A DNA stretch of 64,000 nucleotides from SPJN01 sp965229935 (GTDB lineage: Bacteria; Pseudomonadota; Alphaproteobacteria; SPJN01). The position numbers were made by a program, and so were the translations under genes. Every line of letters starts with the position of its first letter. Within the stretch, counting starts at the first letter, position 1. This document shows positions 8,344-17,489 of the stretch, piece by piece. Location of the stretch: contig CBDDKB010000002.1 in NCBI GenBank assembly GCA_965229935.1, positions 2,852,001-2,916,000 on the forward strand, in the 5' to 3' direction. The notes below the pieces were generated by a model that searched no databases, was not told the DNA's origin, and saw only the letters and a list, made by a program, of their open reading frames with translations.

Positions 8344-10139
8344 CAGTATCACGCGAAGAAACACAGGAAAAAATCAACCGTCAGATTTTTGGGGCAAGCC
8401 AAAACAAGCCCAGCCAAACACATTGTGTTGCTGACCGTTATGAACAATGGGCGACCGAACGGCCTGACGTGCCTGCTGTGCTTTATCAGGATCGGGTGTT
8501 GAGCTATGCCGATGTGGATGCCGCTGCAAACAAGCTGGCGGTTGTCTTGCATGACAAGGGTGTTGAACGCGGCGACGTGGTTGCCTTTGGCATGGAAAAC
8601 CGTCCCGAATTTTACATCGGCGTTTTGGCGTTGGCGAAGTTGGGGGCTGTCGGCTCCCTCATCAATATTCAGCAGGTCGGTGATCGGCTGGTCTATTCGG
8701 TCGAAAAAGTGACGCCGAAACTTGTCCTGTTTGGGTCAGAGTGTATTGCAGGCTTGCAATCTGCATGGGCCACCCCAAGTGCGCCTGTGTTGGTGTGGCA
8801 GGACCCTGAAACACCGCATGATGCCGGCACCTATGCCGAGGATATCACCGCTGCCTATGAGGCCGCAGACCAGGCCGCCTATGACAAGTCATGGCGTGAT
8901 GGGCTGGTTGCGGGGGACATGTTTGTCTACGTCTTTACCTCTGGCACCACAGGCTTCCCCAAGGCGGCAAAGCTGTCCCATGTACGGTGGCTTAATACAG
9001 GCGATGGGATGAGCGCGCTTTTGGAATTCCGTCCTGATGACGTGTTTTATTGCACGCTGCCGCTTTATCATTCCGCCGGGCTGATGTCTTTGACATCTAT
9101 GTGTTTGGCGGTGGGCGGCACCATGTCGATGCGGCGGAAATTTTCCGTCTCCCAATTCTGGGGTGACATTCGCAAGTACAATGTGACGGTCACCCAATAT
9201 ATTGGCGAGATGTGCCGCTATTTGATGGCGCAGCCGGAACAGCCAAATGACGCCGATAATCCCCTGCGTGCCATGATCGGCAGCTCAATCGGTATGGATA
9301 TTTGGGCAGCCTTTAAAGAACGGTTTGATGTGGCGCAAATTTTTGAAGGCTGGGGCGCAACCGAAGCCAATACAGGCATGACCAATGTCGATGAAAAGAT
9401 CGGCGCGGTGGGCCGCGTTCCTTTTAAGGAGATGAGCAATATCCGTCTTGTCCGATACGACATTGAAGCGGACGATCATATTCGTGATGAGAATGGTTTT
9501 TTGATCGAGTGTGAGCCTGATCAGCCGGGCGAAGTCGTGGCGCGGATTCTAGCCTTGCCTGACAGTGCGGCGGGGCGGTTCGAGGGCTATACAGACGCCG
9601 ACGCGACAGAGGCGAAAATCCTGCGCAATGTGTTTGAGGAAGGCGATGCCTATTTCCGGTCTGGCGATTTGATGCGCCGCGATGCGGATGATTATTTCTA
9701 TTTCCTCGATCGGATTGGCGACACATTCCGGTGGAAGTCTGAGAATGTCTCGACCATGGAAGTCGCCGAAGAATTGTCCAGCTTTGACGGTATTGCCTTT
9801 TGCAATTGCTATGGCGTGCGTGTGCCGGGCACCGAAGGGCGTGCGGGTATGGTTGCGCTTGGTCTGAAGGATGGTGCCTCGTTCGATGCAGAAGGGTTTT
9901 ACAAATTCGCCAAGGACAGGTTGGCCCATTATGCCGTGCCGCTATTTGTTCGTATCGCAGAGGATCTCGACATGACCTCAACCCTCAAAATGCGGAAGGT
10001 GGACTTCCAGCGGCAGGGCTATGATCCCAATGCGATGACCGATCCGCTTTTTGTTGTTGATGATCAGGCGGGCACCTATGTGCCGTTGAGTGATGAGGCG
10101 TTGGCAAAGGCAGGTCTTGCGCCGTTTGAAGGGGACTAG
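8340..10139 (+). CDS. FATP-type very-long-chain acyl-CoA synthetase
   Basis: This 599-residue adenylate-forming enzyme has the P-loop motif VFTSGTTGFPKAAKLSH at about 197-213 and the acceptor motif YHSAGLMSL. The C-terminal DRIGDTFRWKSENVSTMEV is diagnostic of the FATP/ACSVL (SLC27-like) branch rather than ordinary FadD. These enzymes activate long and very long chain or bile-acid-like carboxylates. The gene overlaps the upstream ligase by 4 bases and ends in front of a strong hairpin terminator, so the two ligases form one transcription unit. Having two different ligase types side by side suggests a substrate that needs two activation steps or two related acids. Confidence 0.88.
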   Translation: MTVSREETQEKINRQIFGASQNKPSQTHCVADRYEQWATERPDVPAVLYQDRVLSYADVDAAANKLAVVLHDKGVERGDVVAFGMENRPEFYIGVLALAKLGAVGSLINIQQVGDRLVYSVEKVTPKLVLFGSECIAGLQSAWATPSAPVLVWQDPETPHDAGTYAEDITAAYEAADQAAYDKSWRDGLVAGDMFVYVFTSGTTGFPKAAKLSHVRWLNTGDGMSALLEFRPDDVFYCTLPLYHSAGLMSLTSMCLAVGGTMSMRRKFSVSQFWGDIRKYNVTVTQYIGEMCRYLMAQPEQPNDADNPLRAMIGSSIGMDIWAAFKERFDVAQIFEGWGATEANTGMTNVDEKIGAVGRVPFKEMSNIRLVRYDIEADDHIRDENGFLIECEPDQPGEVVARILALPDSAAGRFEGYTDADATEAKILRNVFEEGDAYFRSGDLMRRDADDYFYFLDRIGDTFRWKSENVSTMEVAEELSSFDGIAFCNCYGVRVPGTEGRAGMVALGLKDGASFDAEGFYKFAKDRLAHYAVPLFVRIAEDLDMTSTLKMRKVDFQRQGYDPNAMTDPLFVVDDQAGTYVPLSDEALAKAGLAPFEGD

Positions 10140-10169
10140 CACTTCACGAAAATCTTTTAAGGCAAAGAA

Positions 10170-10200
10170 AAAGGCCGGTCGTTAGACCGGCCTTTCTTCA
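10170..10200. terminator. Rho-independent terminator, probably bidirectional
   Basis: An 11-bp perfect stem AAAGGCCGGTC/GACCGGCCTTT with a 4-base loop has A-rich sequence on the left and T-rich on the right. It lies between the convergent ligase operon and the acidic repeat protein gene. Confidence 0.85.
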
Positions 10201-10216
10201 TTCTATGTGCTTAACC

Positions 10217-11647
10217 TCAAAGGGGCAGTAGACCAAGGATCAGGTCGGGAGACGGTGCGCCACCGCCACCGGCACCAAGACCGGGAATCTGCAGCAGGAT
10301 GATGTCCAGCGGCGTGCCGGTTGGGCCTGCGCCACCACCGCCACCGCCAGCAGCACCGGCAAGAGGTGCCAGCAATGCGTCAAGCGGCGTGCCGGTCGGG
10401 CCTGCGCCACCGCCACCACCTGCGCCATCTGTCAGACCTTTCAGGTTGATCAGCATTGTGGTCGGATCCATGTTGCCACCAAGTACTTCTAGGACAGTGA
10501 TTTCCTGAAGGCCTGTTGCATCGGCAACCGGGTCAAGAAGCGGCAAGCCGACTTCCAAAACGGCATCGGTGCCTGCGCTGCCCGGTGCGCCGTTGACCGG
10601 AATGGCGACCAAGGCTGAAGGTGTCGGCAGACCTGAAGGTGCGCCCGAGGGGGCACGGCTTGCATCGATACCCAGTAGGGCTGTCATCGGGTCAAGATTG
10701 CCGCCAATGGCTTCCAAGACTGAGATGTTGATGTTCTCGCCGCCATCAAAGACTTGAAGGGCTGAAACCTGCGCAACATTGTTCTTGGAGCCACCTGCGG
10801 GGTCATTGCCGACCACGACGTCAGCAAGTGAGTCCATGGTGGTGATGGAGGTCGGATCGTTTGCCAGATTGGCCAGGCCCTGACCGACAGTAACTGCAAT
10901 CACAGAGCCATTGTTGGCACCGGCTGGACCGAAGCTCAAGCTACCAGTTTGATCAGATACAGCATCATCAACAGCTGAATTGGCAAGATCGCCATCCAGA
11001 CCATCGGCTGACCCATCATCATTCACATCGTCGCTGGCAACCACATCACCTGATGCTGACGGATCGTCCAGGCTGTCGCTGTCGCCATCGTCGGCAGCAG
11101 CTACATCATCACCGCTGGCAGCGTCGTCAGTTGCATCGCCGAACAGGTCGTCGCCGGCATCTGTGTCGGTGCCGCCTGTTGTGTCGTCAGCAAACAGATC
11201 GTCGAAATTGTCTTCTTCATCCTCTGCAGAAGGATCGTCACTTGCTGCAGGATCATCTGATGTGTCACCAGCGTCGGCAACGTCGTCGCCTGCTGCGCCA
11301 TCATCTGTTGTGTCTTCGCCGGTTGCGGCTGTTTCATCTTCGCCACCGAACAAATCTTCTTCGTCGGTTGCGTCGTCAGCAAACAGATCCTCTTCCGAAT
11401 CCGAATCACCTTCATCCATGAAGTCGGCAAACAGATCTTCGTCGTCGCCTGCATCCTCTGTCTTACATTCGTCAGGAATGTCTTGTTCAAGGAAGCCGAG
11501 CGCATCGGCGTCTTTATATTCGGCGCACTTGTCTTCTTGTGCTGCCATATCTTCCTGCGCACCTACGAAGGAAGGGGCACCGAAAGATAGGATGCCTGCG
11601 AAAGCGATGGCGCTGATGCCACCCAAAAGTTTGTGACGGATAGACAT
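10217..11647 (-). CDS. Secreted aspartate-rich repeat protein of unknown function
   Basis: This 476-residue protein has a clear Sec signal peptide (basic start, hydrophobic 9-24, cleavage after about residue 30, FVGAQ). Residues 35-235 are extremely acidic, with repeated units such as EDLFADD, DDLFADD and DLFGG among runs of D, E, T, S, G and A. Residues 240-476 are different: hydrophobic/Gly-rich, with two copies of an I(S/T)VLE-(A/V)-GGN-DP-T-L unit (about residues 305-330 and 382-404) and two copies of GGAGPTGTPLD near the end. I recognise no enzyme family. Acidic Asp repeats of this kind are compatible with calcium binding or a surface/adhesin role. Transcribed away from a beta-barrel gene at 11875. 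No frameshift is seen, and the signal peptide and stop are intact. Confidence 0.75.
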   Translation of the reverse strand: MSIRHKLLGGISAIAFAGILSFGAPSFVGAQEDMAAQEDKCAEYKDADALGFLEQDIPDECKTEDAGDDEDLFADFMDEGDSDSEEDLFADDATDEEDLFGGEDETAATGEDTTDDGAAGDDVADAGDTSDDPAASDDPSAEDEEDNFDDLFADDTTGGTDTDAGDDLFGDATDDAASGDDVAAADDGDSDSLDDPSASGDVVASDDVNDDGSADGLDGDLANSAVDDAVSDQTGSLSFGPAGANNGSVIAVTVGQGLANLANDPTSITTMDSLADVVVGNDPAGGSKNNVAQVSALQVFDGGENINISVLEAIGGNLDPMTALLGIDASRAPSGAPSGLPTPSALVAIPVNGAPGSAGTDAVLEVGLPLLDPVADATGLQEITVLEVLGGNMDPTTMLINLKGLTDGAGGGGGAGPTGTPLDALLAPLAGAAGGGGGGAGPTGTPLDIILLQIPGLGAGGGGAPSPDLILGLLPL

Positions 11648-11874
11648 GATAACTCCACTAAATACGCGTAAACCCGCTGAGTAAGGCTGATACTAAACCA
11701 TTCTATTAATTGCGCCACCCCCCAAAAACACAGAAATGGCGTTATATTCATATTAGCGTTGCAAACATGTCCCATATTGGACGGAATGCTAACAGACTGT
11801 TAATTGGGTCTTGATTTGCAGCGCCCGGTGCTATTCATTGTGTGTGAGGATGATTGTTTCAGAAGGAAATCCCT

Positions 11875-13257
11875 ATGCGTATTGCGTCTAAAGCGTCCTT
11901 TTCTAGGAAATTGATGGCTTCGACCGCACTGGTAGGTGCGTTAACCATTGGCATCATTGGGGGTGCTACAACCGCTCAAGCCGAAGAGATGATGTCGGCA
12001 CAGCAGCGTGCTTCGCTTGAAGCCGCACTTGAACAGCAGCGTCTTGCTGCTTTGGCACAGCCCAGCAACATGCAAATCCAATTTCAACGTGCGATGACCG
12101 CCAAGAAGTTGGGATACACGGATGAGGCGATCCGTGTTCTGGCAATGATGGTTGATAAACAGCCCGATCTTGCTCGTGCGCAATTGGAATTGGCTGCTCT
12201 TTATTATCAGACCGGTGATTATGAAAATGCCAAGCCGCATTTTGAGGCTGCAGCCGCATCACCCAAAGCGTCTGTTGAGTTGAAAGAGCGTATCGCTGTT
12301 TACCTCGAATCAATTGACAATAAACTGCGTCGGTCATTGACCACAGGTACATTGGTTGTTGGTCTTGGTTTTCAAACCAATGCCAATGGCGGTTCTGATG
12401 ATTTCGCCGATACGGCCAATATCTCAGAGGTTGCTGAACAGGATGACTTTAATCTGTTCGCGTCATTGGGCGTCAACCACAATCGCAAGGTTGGTGAAGA
12501 TGACCGTGCTGTTTGGGAAAACAGCGCCAAGCTTTACGGGTCATTGCAGCTTGATGTTGATGAACTAAACCTGATGTATGCCGAAGTGGCCTCTGGCCTG
12601 AAATTCGGTCTTGCCAATGACAACCCGATGTCACTGAACATCAAACCTTATGTCAAACTTGGCTATCTGTTCCTTGAAGACACCACATACCTGACCTCAC
12701 CGTCAGCCGGTGCCATCATGAATATGCAGCTGGGCGAGAATATGGTTTTGGGCGTTGGCTATGACTATACGCTTGAAATGTATAACAATAGCGACACGCG
12801 CATTAATGCCGAAGAACGCGATGGTGACGATCACATGCTGACCGTCAGCTTGGGTATTGCCGCTTCACAGCAGGATGTTCTATCATTCCAGTTTGATGCG
12901 GGCAAGAAAGAGGCGGACGTAAAGGCATGGTCCTTTGATTCGCTGGGTCTGTCAGCACGCTATACACACAGCTTTGCTGAGGCCATCGTTCCGGGCACAT
13001 TGGCCGGTACACTGACCCTTGGCGCATCATATTACATGTCTGACTATGATGCAGCCGATGGGAACTTAACCGGCGTTGGCTTGGGTACTATTGTTCGTGA
13101 AGATGACCGTTTTATCGTCGATGCTGGCGCTGTGTTGCCGCTGTCTGATGAAATGGGTATTTCATTGGGCGCAAGCTACACCATGCAGGACTCAAACGTG
13201 TCATTGTATGAGTATGATAATCTGCGCATCTTGGCCGGGGTCGCTTTCGCGCTCTAA
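11875..13257 (+). CDS. TPR/beta-barrel outer-membrane protein, Slam-like
   Basis: This 460-residue protein has a signal peptide (MRIASKASFSRKL, hydrophobic core, cleavage near TAQA/EE at about 35). Residues 38-150 carry TPR-like helix pairs (for example YTDEAIRVLAMMVDKQPDLARAQLELAALYYQTGDYENA). From about 165 to the end the sequence alternates as amphipathic strands and finishes with a strand ending AGVAFAL, as in outer-membrane barrels. An N-terminal TPR domain plus C-terminal barrel is the layout of surface lipoprotein assembly modulators (Slam, SlipAM/DUF560). I chose ATG 11875, preceded by AGAAGGAAA; a TTG at 11854 has no better support. The divergent acidic secreted protein could be its substrate, which is inference. 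A plain porin with TPRs is the alternative. Confidence 0.7.
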   Translation: MRIASKASFSRKLMASTALVGALTIGIIGGATTAQAEEMMSAQQRASLEAALEQQRLAALAQPSNMQIQFQRAMTAKKLGYTDEAIRVLAMMVDKQPDLARAQLELAALYYQTGDYENAKPHFEAAAASPKASVELKERIAVYLESIDNKLRRSLTTGTLVVGLGFQTNANGGSDDFADTANISEVAEQDDFNLFASLGVNHNRKVGEDDRAVWENSAKLYGSLQLDVDELNLMYAEVASGLKFGLANDNPMSLNIKPYVKLGYLFLEDTTYLTSPSAGAIMNMQLGENMVLGVGYDYTLEMYNNSDTRINAEERDGDDHMLTVSLGIAASQQDVLSFQFDAGKKEADVKAWSFDSLGLSARYTHSFAEAIVPGTLAGTLTLGASYYMSDYDAADGNLTGVGLGTIVREDDRFIVDAGAVLPLSDEMGISLGASYTMQDSNVSLYEYDNLRILAGVAFAL

Positions 13258-13280
13258 GCCACTGCAAATCAGAATAAAAG

Positions 13281-13312
13281 AAACCCCGGATCGGCTGATC
13301 CGGGGTTTTTTA
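13281..13312 (+). terminator. Rho-independent terminator of the barrel gene
   Basis: Stem AACCCCGGATC/GATCCGGGGTT with a GGCT loop is followed by a T run, 24 bases after the barrel stop. Confidence 0.9.
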
Positions 13313-13329
13313 TTTGTGCGATAATCTAT

Positions 13330-13371
13330 GACAGGCCCCGGTCTGACAAAACTGCCTGACCGGGGCCTGTC
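13330..13371 (-). terminator. Long-stem terminator of mmsA
   Basis: A 14-bp perfect stem, GACAGGCCCCGGTC/GACCGGGGCCTGTC, encloses a 14-base loop just past the minus-strand stop at 13379. There is no strong T tract, so it may act with the adjacent terminator at 13281. Confidence 0.65.
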
Positions 13372-13378
13372 ATTTGAC

Positions 13379-14881
13379 CTATTTCATTGTCGGAATGACA
13401 AAGCTGGCGCCATCGCGGGCAGAATGATCAGGCCAACGGGCAGTCACTGTCTTAACCTTGGTCCAGAACTTCACACCCTCTGTCCCGTGCTGGTTGGTGT
13501 CGCCAAAGGCTGACCGTTTCCACCCACCGAATGAATGATAGGCGAGCGGTACGGGGATCGGCACATTGATCCCTACCATGCCGACATTCACCTTTGATGC
13601 AAAGGTCCGGGCTGCGTCCCCATCACGGGTAAAGATCGCAACCCCATTGCCATATTGATGGCGGGAGGGAAGGGCGACCGCTTCCTCAAAATCATTGGCG
13701 CGCATGACCGACAGAACTGGGCCAAAAATCTCTTCCTTATAGATCGTCATGTCTGGGGTGACGTGATCGAACAGGCACCCACCCATAAAGAAGCCGTTTT
13801 CGTGACCTTGCAGGGAAAAGTCACGACCATCGACCAACAGTTTCGCGCCTTCCTTGATGCCGATATCAACATAGTTTTTGATCTTGGCAAGGTGGGCAGC
13901 AGTAACGACCGGGCCGAAATCGGCGTCAGGGTCCGTTGCTGTGCCGACACGCAGGCTTTCAACGCGGGGGATCAGCTTTTCGACCAAGGCATCGGCGGTT
14001 TCATCACCAACGGTGACGACCTGTGAAATCGCCATGCAGCGTTCCCCGGCGGAGCCATAGCCCGCACCGATTAGCGCATCAGACACTTGATCAAGATCGG
14101 CATCGGGCATGATGATGGCGTGGTTTTTCGCGCCGCCCATTGCCTGCACGCGCTTGCCGTTCGCAGCGCCTGTTGCATAAATATATTCGGCAATGTCTGA
14201 GCTGCCGACAAAGCTGACAGCCTCAACCCGCGGGTCGGTCAGCAGCGTATCGACCGCTTCTTTATCGCCCACGACGACGTTCAACACGCCTTCTGGGGCG
14301 CCTGCTTCCATCATCAGCTCTGCCAAGCGCAGCGGCACAGACGGGTCACGCTCTGACGGTTTGCAAACGAATGTGTTGCCGCACGCAATGGCGACGCCGA
14401 ACATCCACATGGGGATCATGGCGGGGAAGTTAAAGGGGGTGATGCCCGCACACACACCCAATGGCTGGCGCATGGAATACATGTCGATGCCGGGGCCTGC
14501 GCCTTCGGTAAACTCACCCTTTTGCAGATGGGGGATGCCGCAGGCAAATTCGATCACCTCGATGCCGCGCTGAATATCGCCGGCAGAATCGGCCAGCACT
14601 TTGCCATGTTCGCGTGACAGCATTTCGGCCAGCGAATCCATCTCGCGCTCAACCAATTCTTTGAACTTGAACATAACGCGGGCGCGCTTTTGCGGATTGG
14701 TTGCGGCCCATTCGGGGAAGGCAGCCTCAGCCGCCGCGATGGCGTCTTGCACTTCTTCCTTCGCGGCCAGCGGTGCCTGTGCCTGTACCTCGCCCGTTGA
14801 AGGGTCGAATACATCGTGGAAACGGCCAGAGCGGCCTTCAACCACCTTGCCGTTGATAAAATGGGTAAGTGTCTTGGTCAT
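13379..14881 (-). CDS. mmsA: Methylmalonate-semialdehyde dehydrogenase (acylating)
   Basis: The 500-residue product fits the MmsA/IolA family (about 498-503). It oxidises methylmalonate or malonate semialdehyde to propionyl- or acetyl-CoA in valine, inositol or beta-alanine catabolism. Visible motifs are the N-terminal INGKVVEG, the NAD-binding FVGSSDIAEYIY, the catalytic cysteine in AGERCMAIS, and the PVPLAYHSFGGWKRS C-terminal signature specific to this family rather than other aldehyde dehydrogenases. I use the ATG at 14879-14881, preceded by AAAAAAAGG; an upstream start would add 14 basic residues. It is divergent from a LysR regulator with a palindrome between them, the classic regulator/target arrangement. 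Expression is probably controlled by that regulator. Confidence 0.92.
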   Translation of the reverse strand: MTKTLTHFINGKVVEGRSGRFHDVFDPSTGEVQAQAPLAAKEEVQDAIAAAEAAFPEWAATNPQKRARVMFKFKELVEREMDSLAEMLSREHGKVLADSAGDIQRGIEVIEFACGIPHLQKGEFTEGAGPGIDMYSMRQPLGVCAGITPFNFPAMIPMWMFGVAIACGNTFVCKPSERDPSVPLRLAELMMEAGAPEGVLNVVVGDKEAVDTLLTDPRVEAVSFVGSSDIAEYIYATGAANGKRVQAMGGAKNHAIIMPDADLDQVSDALIGAGYGSAGERCMAISQVVTVGDETADALVEKLIPRVESLRVGTATDPDADFGPVVTAAHLAKIKNYVDIGIKEGAKLLVDGRDFSLQGHENGFFMGGCLFDHVTPDMTIYKEEIFGPVLSVMRANDFEEAVALPSRHQYGNGVAIFTRDGDAARTFASKVNVGMVGINVPIPVPLAYHSFGGWKRSAFGDTNQHGTEGVKFWTKVKTVTARWPDHSARDGASFVIPTMK

Positions 14882-14974
14882 GAGGGTGCCTTTTTTTAAC
14901 TGCGGCTTTGGCCGCCTTTTCATTGTGGGAGTGTCATTGCAGGCAGTCTAAAACCTGTCAAAACGCAATTAAAC

Positions 14975-14986
14975 GCCAAATTTGGC
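14975..14986. promoter_or_regulatory. 12-bp perfect palindrome, candidate LysR operator
   Basis: GCCAAATTTGGC lies in the divergent mmsA/LysR intergenic region, about 90 bases from the mmsA start and 70 from the LysR start, where LysR-type regulators normally bind. Confidence 0.5.
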
Positions 14987-15055
14987 AATATTAACTTGCA
15001 AAAATGCAGTTTAAGGCAACAGAATAGGGCTTTAGATTGCGTTGGTGAGCTTTAT

Positions 15056-15940
15056 ATGAACTGGGATGATATTCGGCTGTTTCTGGCAGTTAGCCGCACA
15101 GGCCTGCTGAAGGATGCCGCTGCCCGGCTTGGTGTCGATGAGGCGACGTTAAGCCGTCGTATCCGCCGTCTTGAGCGTGATATGGATGCCCGCCTATTTG
15201 AACGAACACGGCGCGGTCACCATCTGACCAAACAGGGTGAAGAGCTGCTGGCCCATGCAGAGGTGATGGAACAGGCTGGCCTTGCGGCGGCAGAAACCGT
15301 CACGGGCCAACAAGGCGCGGTGGCAGGGACGGTGCGCCTGTCAGTGGCAGAAGGCTTTGGCTCACGCTTTGTGGCACCATCCATCAATAAATTGATCGCG
15401 CGTTATCCGGGGCTTGAGCTTGACCTTGTTGCGGGAACCGGGGTGTTAAGCCCCTCCAAGCGTGAGGCTGATATCGCCGTGGGCCTGTCGCGTCCCCGTG
15501 GCGGACAGATATTTGTGCGCAAGCTGACGGATTATCGTTTGCGGCTTTACGGGGCGGCGTCCTTTTTTGCGCGGCATCATTTGGTGAAGACACGCAATAA
15601 CCTCGAAGGGTTGCCACTGATCGGTTACGTCGATGATCTGATCTTTGCACCGGAACTGCGCTATGCCGAAGATGTGCTGCCCGGCATGCGGCCACAATTA
15701 CGCTCAACCTCAATCAATGCGCAATATGAAATGGTGCGGACGGGAAATGGGCTCGCCATCCTGCCTGACTTTATGGTCAAGCAGGGCGATGGTCTGTTGC
15801 CGGTTCTTGAGGATGAGATTGTTGTGACGCGCAGTTTCTGGCTTTCCGTCCATCAGGATATTCGCACCCTGCCGCGTGTGCGGGCGGTGATCGGGTTCCT
15901 TGATGGGTTAGTAAAGGGCGGCGCGGTCAATCAGCCTTGA
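15056..15940 (+). CDS. LysR-family transcriptional regulator
   Basis: The product is 294 residues long. The N-terminal winged helix-turn-helix starts MNWDDIRLFLAVSRTG, with recognition helix GVDEATLSRRIRRLE at about 27-41, followed by the linker helix and a type-2 periplasmic-binding-like effector domain. I chose ATG 15056 because homology begins exactly there; a TTG at 14996 would add 20 residues unlike any LysR. It is divergent from mmsA and probably regulates it, perhaps with a valine- or inositol-pathway intermediate as inducer (inference). Its last 14 bases overlap the end of the convergent aquaporin gene. Confidence 0.88.
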   Translation: MNWDDIRLFLAVSRTGLLKDAAARLGVDEATLSRRIRRLERDMDARLFERTRRGHHLTKQGEELLAHAEVMEQAGLAAAETVTGQQGAVAGTVRLSVAEGFGSRFVAPSINKLIARYPGLELDLVAGTGVLSPSKREADIAVGLSRPRGGQIFVRKLTDYRLRLYGAASFFARHHLVKTRNNLEGLPLIGYVDDLIFAPELRYAEDVLPGMRPQLRSTSINAQYEMVRTGNGLAILPDFMVKQGDGLLPVLEDEIVVTRSFWLSVHQDIRTLPRVRAVIGFLDGLVKGGAVNQP

Positions 15941-16577
15941 ACAAAAAGCTGCATACCGCCCAAGCGATGATCGCGCCTGCAAGCTGCGCCAGAACAAAGC
16001 CCAAAACATGATCAGGATTTATCCCTGAAAACGTATCGGTGAAGGACCGTGCAATGGTCACCGCAGGGTTTGCAAAACTGGTGGAGGCTGTGAACCAATA
16101 GCCCGCCGTGATGTAAAGGCCAACCGCCATGGGCACCGCTTCGGGCCGTGCGCGCACTGTGCCGATAATGGTCAGCAATAGGCCGAATGTGGCGACGCCT
16201 TCGGCAAACCATTGATTGGGACCCGTGCGTAGCTTGGTCGATTCCTGTAAGAGTGCCGCGTCGAACATATAATGTGCTGCGATGACGCCCAGTAAGCCAC
16301 CAATGACTTGCACGCCGATATAGGCAATGCCATCGCCAAGCGGCAGTTCCTTGCGCAGCCACATCACCAAGGTGACGGCGGGATTGAAGTGGGCACCTGA
16401 CAGCGCACCAAAAACGGTGATCAGCACAAACAGGATCGCGCCCGTTGCAATCGTGTTGCCAAGCAGGGCAATGGCATCATTCCCGTTGGCGAGTGTTTCA
16501 CCCATGATGCCGGAACCGACGACCGTCGCCAGCAACAGGGCGGTGCCAATCATCTCGGCGGCAAGTTTGCGGATCAT
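15927..16577 (-). CDS. MIP-family channel (aquaporin/glycerol-facilitator type)
   Basis: The 216-residue inner-membrane protein has six predicted membrane segments and the two half-helix NPA loops: FNPAVTL near residue 67 and NPAVTIARS near 170. The arginine after the second NPA is the selectivity-filter arginine. It conducts water or small neutral solutes. The sequence is like the short MIP channels found near arsenic and boron genes in Alphaproteobacteria, but no such genes are present here, so the solute is open. It stands alone on its strand, convergent with the LysR gene. Confidence 0.85.
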   Translation of the reverse strand: MIRKLAAEMIGTALLLATVVGSGIMGETLANGNDAIALLGNTIATGAILFVLITVFGALSGAHFNPAVTLVMWLRKELPLGDGIAYIGVQVIGGLLGVIAAHYMFDAALLQESTKLRTGPNQWFAEGVATFGLLLTIIGTVRARPEAVPMAVGLYITAGYWFTASTSFANPAVTIARSFTDTFSGINPDHVLGFVLAQLAGAIIAWAVCSFLFKAD

Positions 16578-16643
16578 GTCGGGCAGCTCCAGCGCAATAG
16601 TACAGAATGAAAGTGTCTACTAGGGAAATGAGACAGATTTGTT

Positions 16644-17489
16644 TCAAACTTGCAAGGCAATGTTCAGACAGCCTGTCTTGTGCAGCATGGTTTCACCGCT
16701 GGCGAAAATTCGGTCAGCCTCCGCGAAAATAGCAGACAAGTCCTGCCATACAGGGGGCGCCGTCGGTTCATGCGGCCAGACAAAGGCGCCTTGGGTGAAA
16801 TGGGATTTGATGGCGGATTGAAAGGCCGCGATATCTTCGCCCAACCGGGTCATGCCATAGGGCCAATATTCGATCAGCATCAGATCGGTCTTGGACAATA
16901 GGTCTGCGCCGCCACGAAACAATAAGGGTTCAGCGCCCTGAATATCGCTTTTGATGCACAGGGGGGCTGGCAAGTCAGCAACATTGATCAGGCTATCAAT
17001 AGGCGCGGTGGGGACGGTGATAATGTCCCGTGCGTCTTCTGCCATTAGATCATTGGCGGACAGGCCCTTGTGCAGGCGATGGTCGCCGAAATTGTCCGGC
17101 GCGCGTTCAAAGCTGATCGTGCCAGCCTTGTCGCTGATTGCCTGATTGATCAGCGTGACCCCCCGGCAGTCATTATGATCCAAGTTGCGCGCCAACAATG
17201 CTGCGTTCAGGGGATCAGCCTCAACCCCGATCAGTGTGCTGAACAGACCTGATTTTGCTTGCGGGATAAGTGTCAGGCCGATATTGGCACCAATATCGAT
17301 ATATGTGCCGCCGGGATTGGCTTTGCCAAATCGTGAAAACAATGCGGTCACATCTTCGCCCCAAATGCCCTTATCCTGATAGGCAGAAAAGACCACCTTG
17401 TCCGCGGGCAGCCCTTCGATACGGCCATTGCGCCCGTCGGCAATCGCGCTATGGTTAAGGCGGTTTTGATCGGAAGGAGACAATGACAC
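16644..17489 (-). CDS. FkbM-family methyltransferase
   Basis: This 281-residue protein is SAM-dependent. Motif I is GGTYIDIGANIGLTL at about residues 55-69, followed by GVEADPLNAALLARNL (motif II acid), LINQAISDKAG and the FkbM-type CIKSDIQGAEPLLFRGG region. FkbM enzymes methylate hydroxyls of sugars or polyketides, often for surface polysaccharides or lipids. No membrane segments or signal are seen. It is divergent from the secreted protein gene that follows. No glycan cluster is nearby, so the acceptor is unknown. Confidence 0.8.
   Translation of the reverse strand: MSLSPSDQNRLNHSAIADGRNGRIEGLPADKVVFSAYQDKGIWGEDVTALFSRFGKANPGGTYIDIGANIGLTLIPQAKSGLFSTLIGVEADPLNAALLARNLDHNDCRGVTLINQAISDKAGTISFERAPDNFGDHRLHKGLSANDLMAEDARDIITVPTAPIDSLINVADLPAPLCIKSDIQGAEPLLFRGGADLLSKTDLMLIEYWPYGMTRLGEDIAAFQSAIKSHFTQGAFVWPHEPTAPPVWQDLSAIFAEADRIFASGETMLHKTGCLNIALQV

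Noticed and set aside
10980..11636. Long plus-strand frame, serine-rich, opposite the acidic repeat gene
   Set aside because: The minus-strand frame has a signal peptide, stop and terminator; the Ser-rich frame is its reverse-complement shadow caused by low-complexity sequence.
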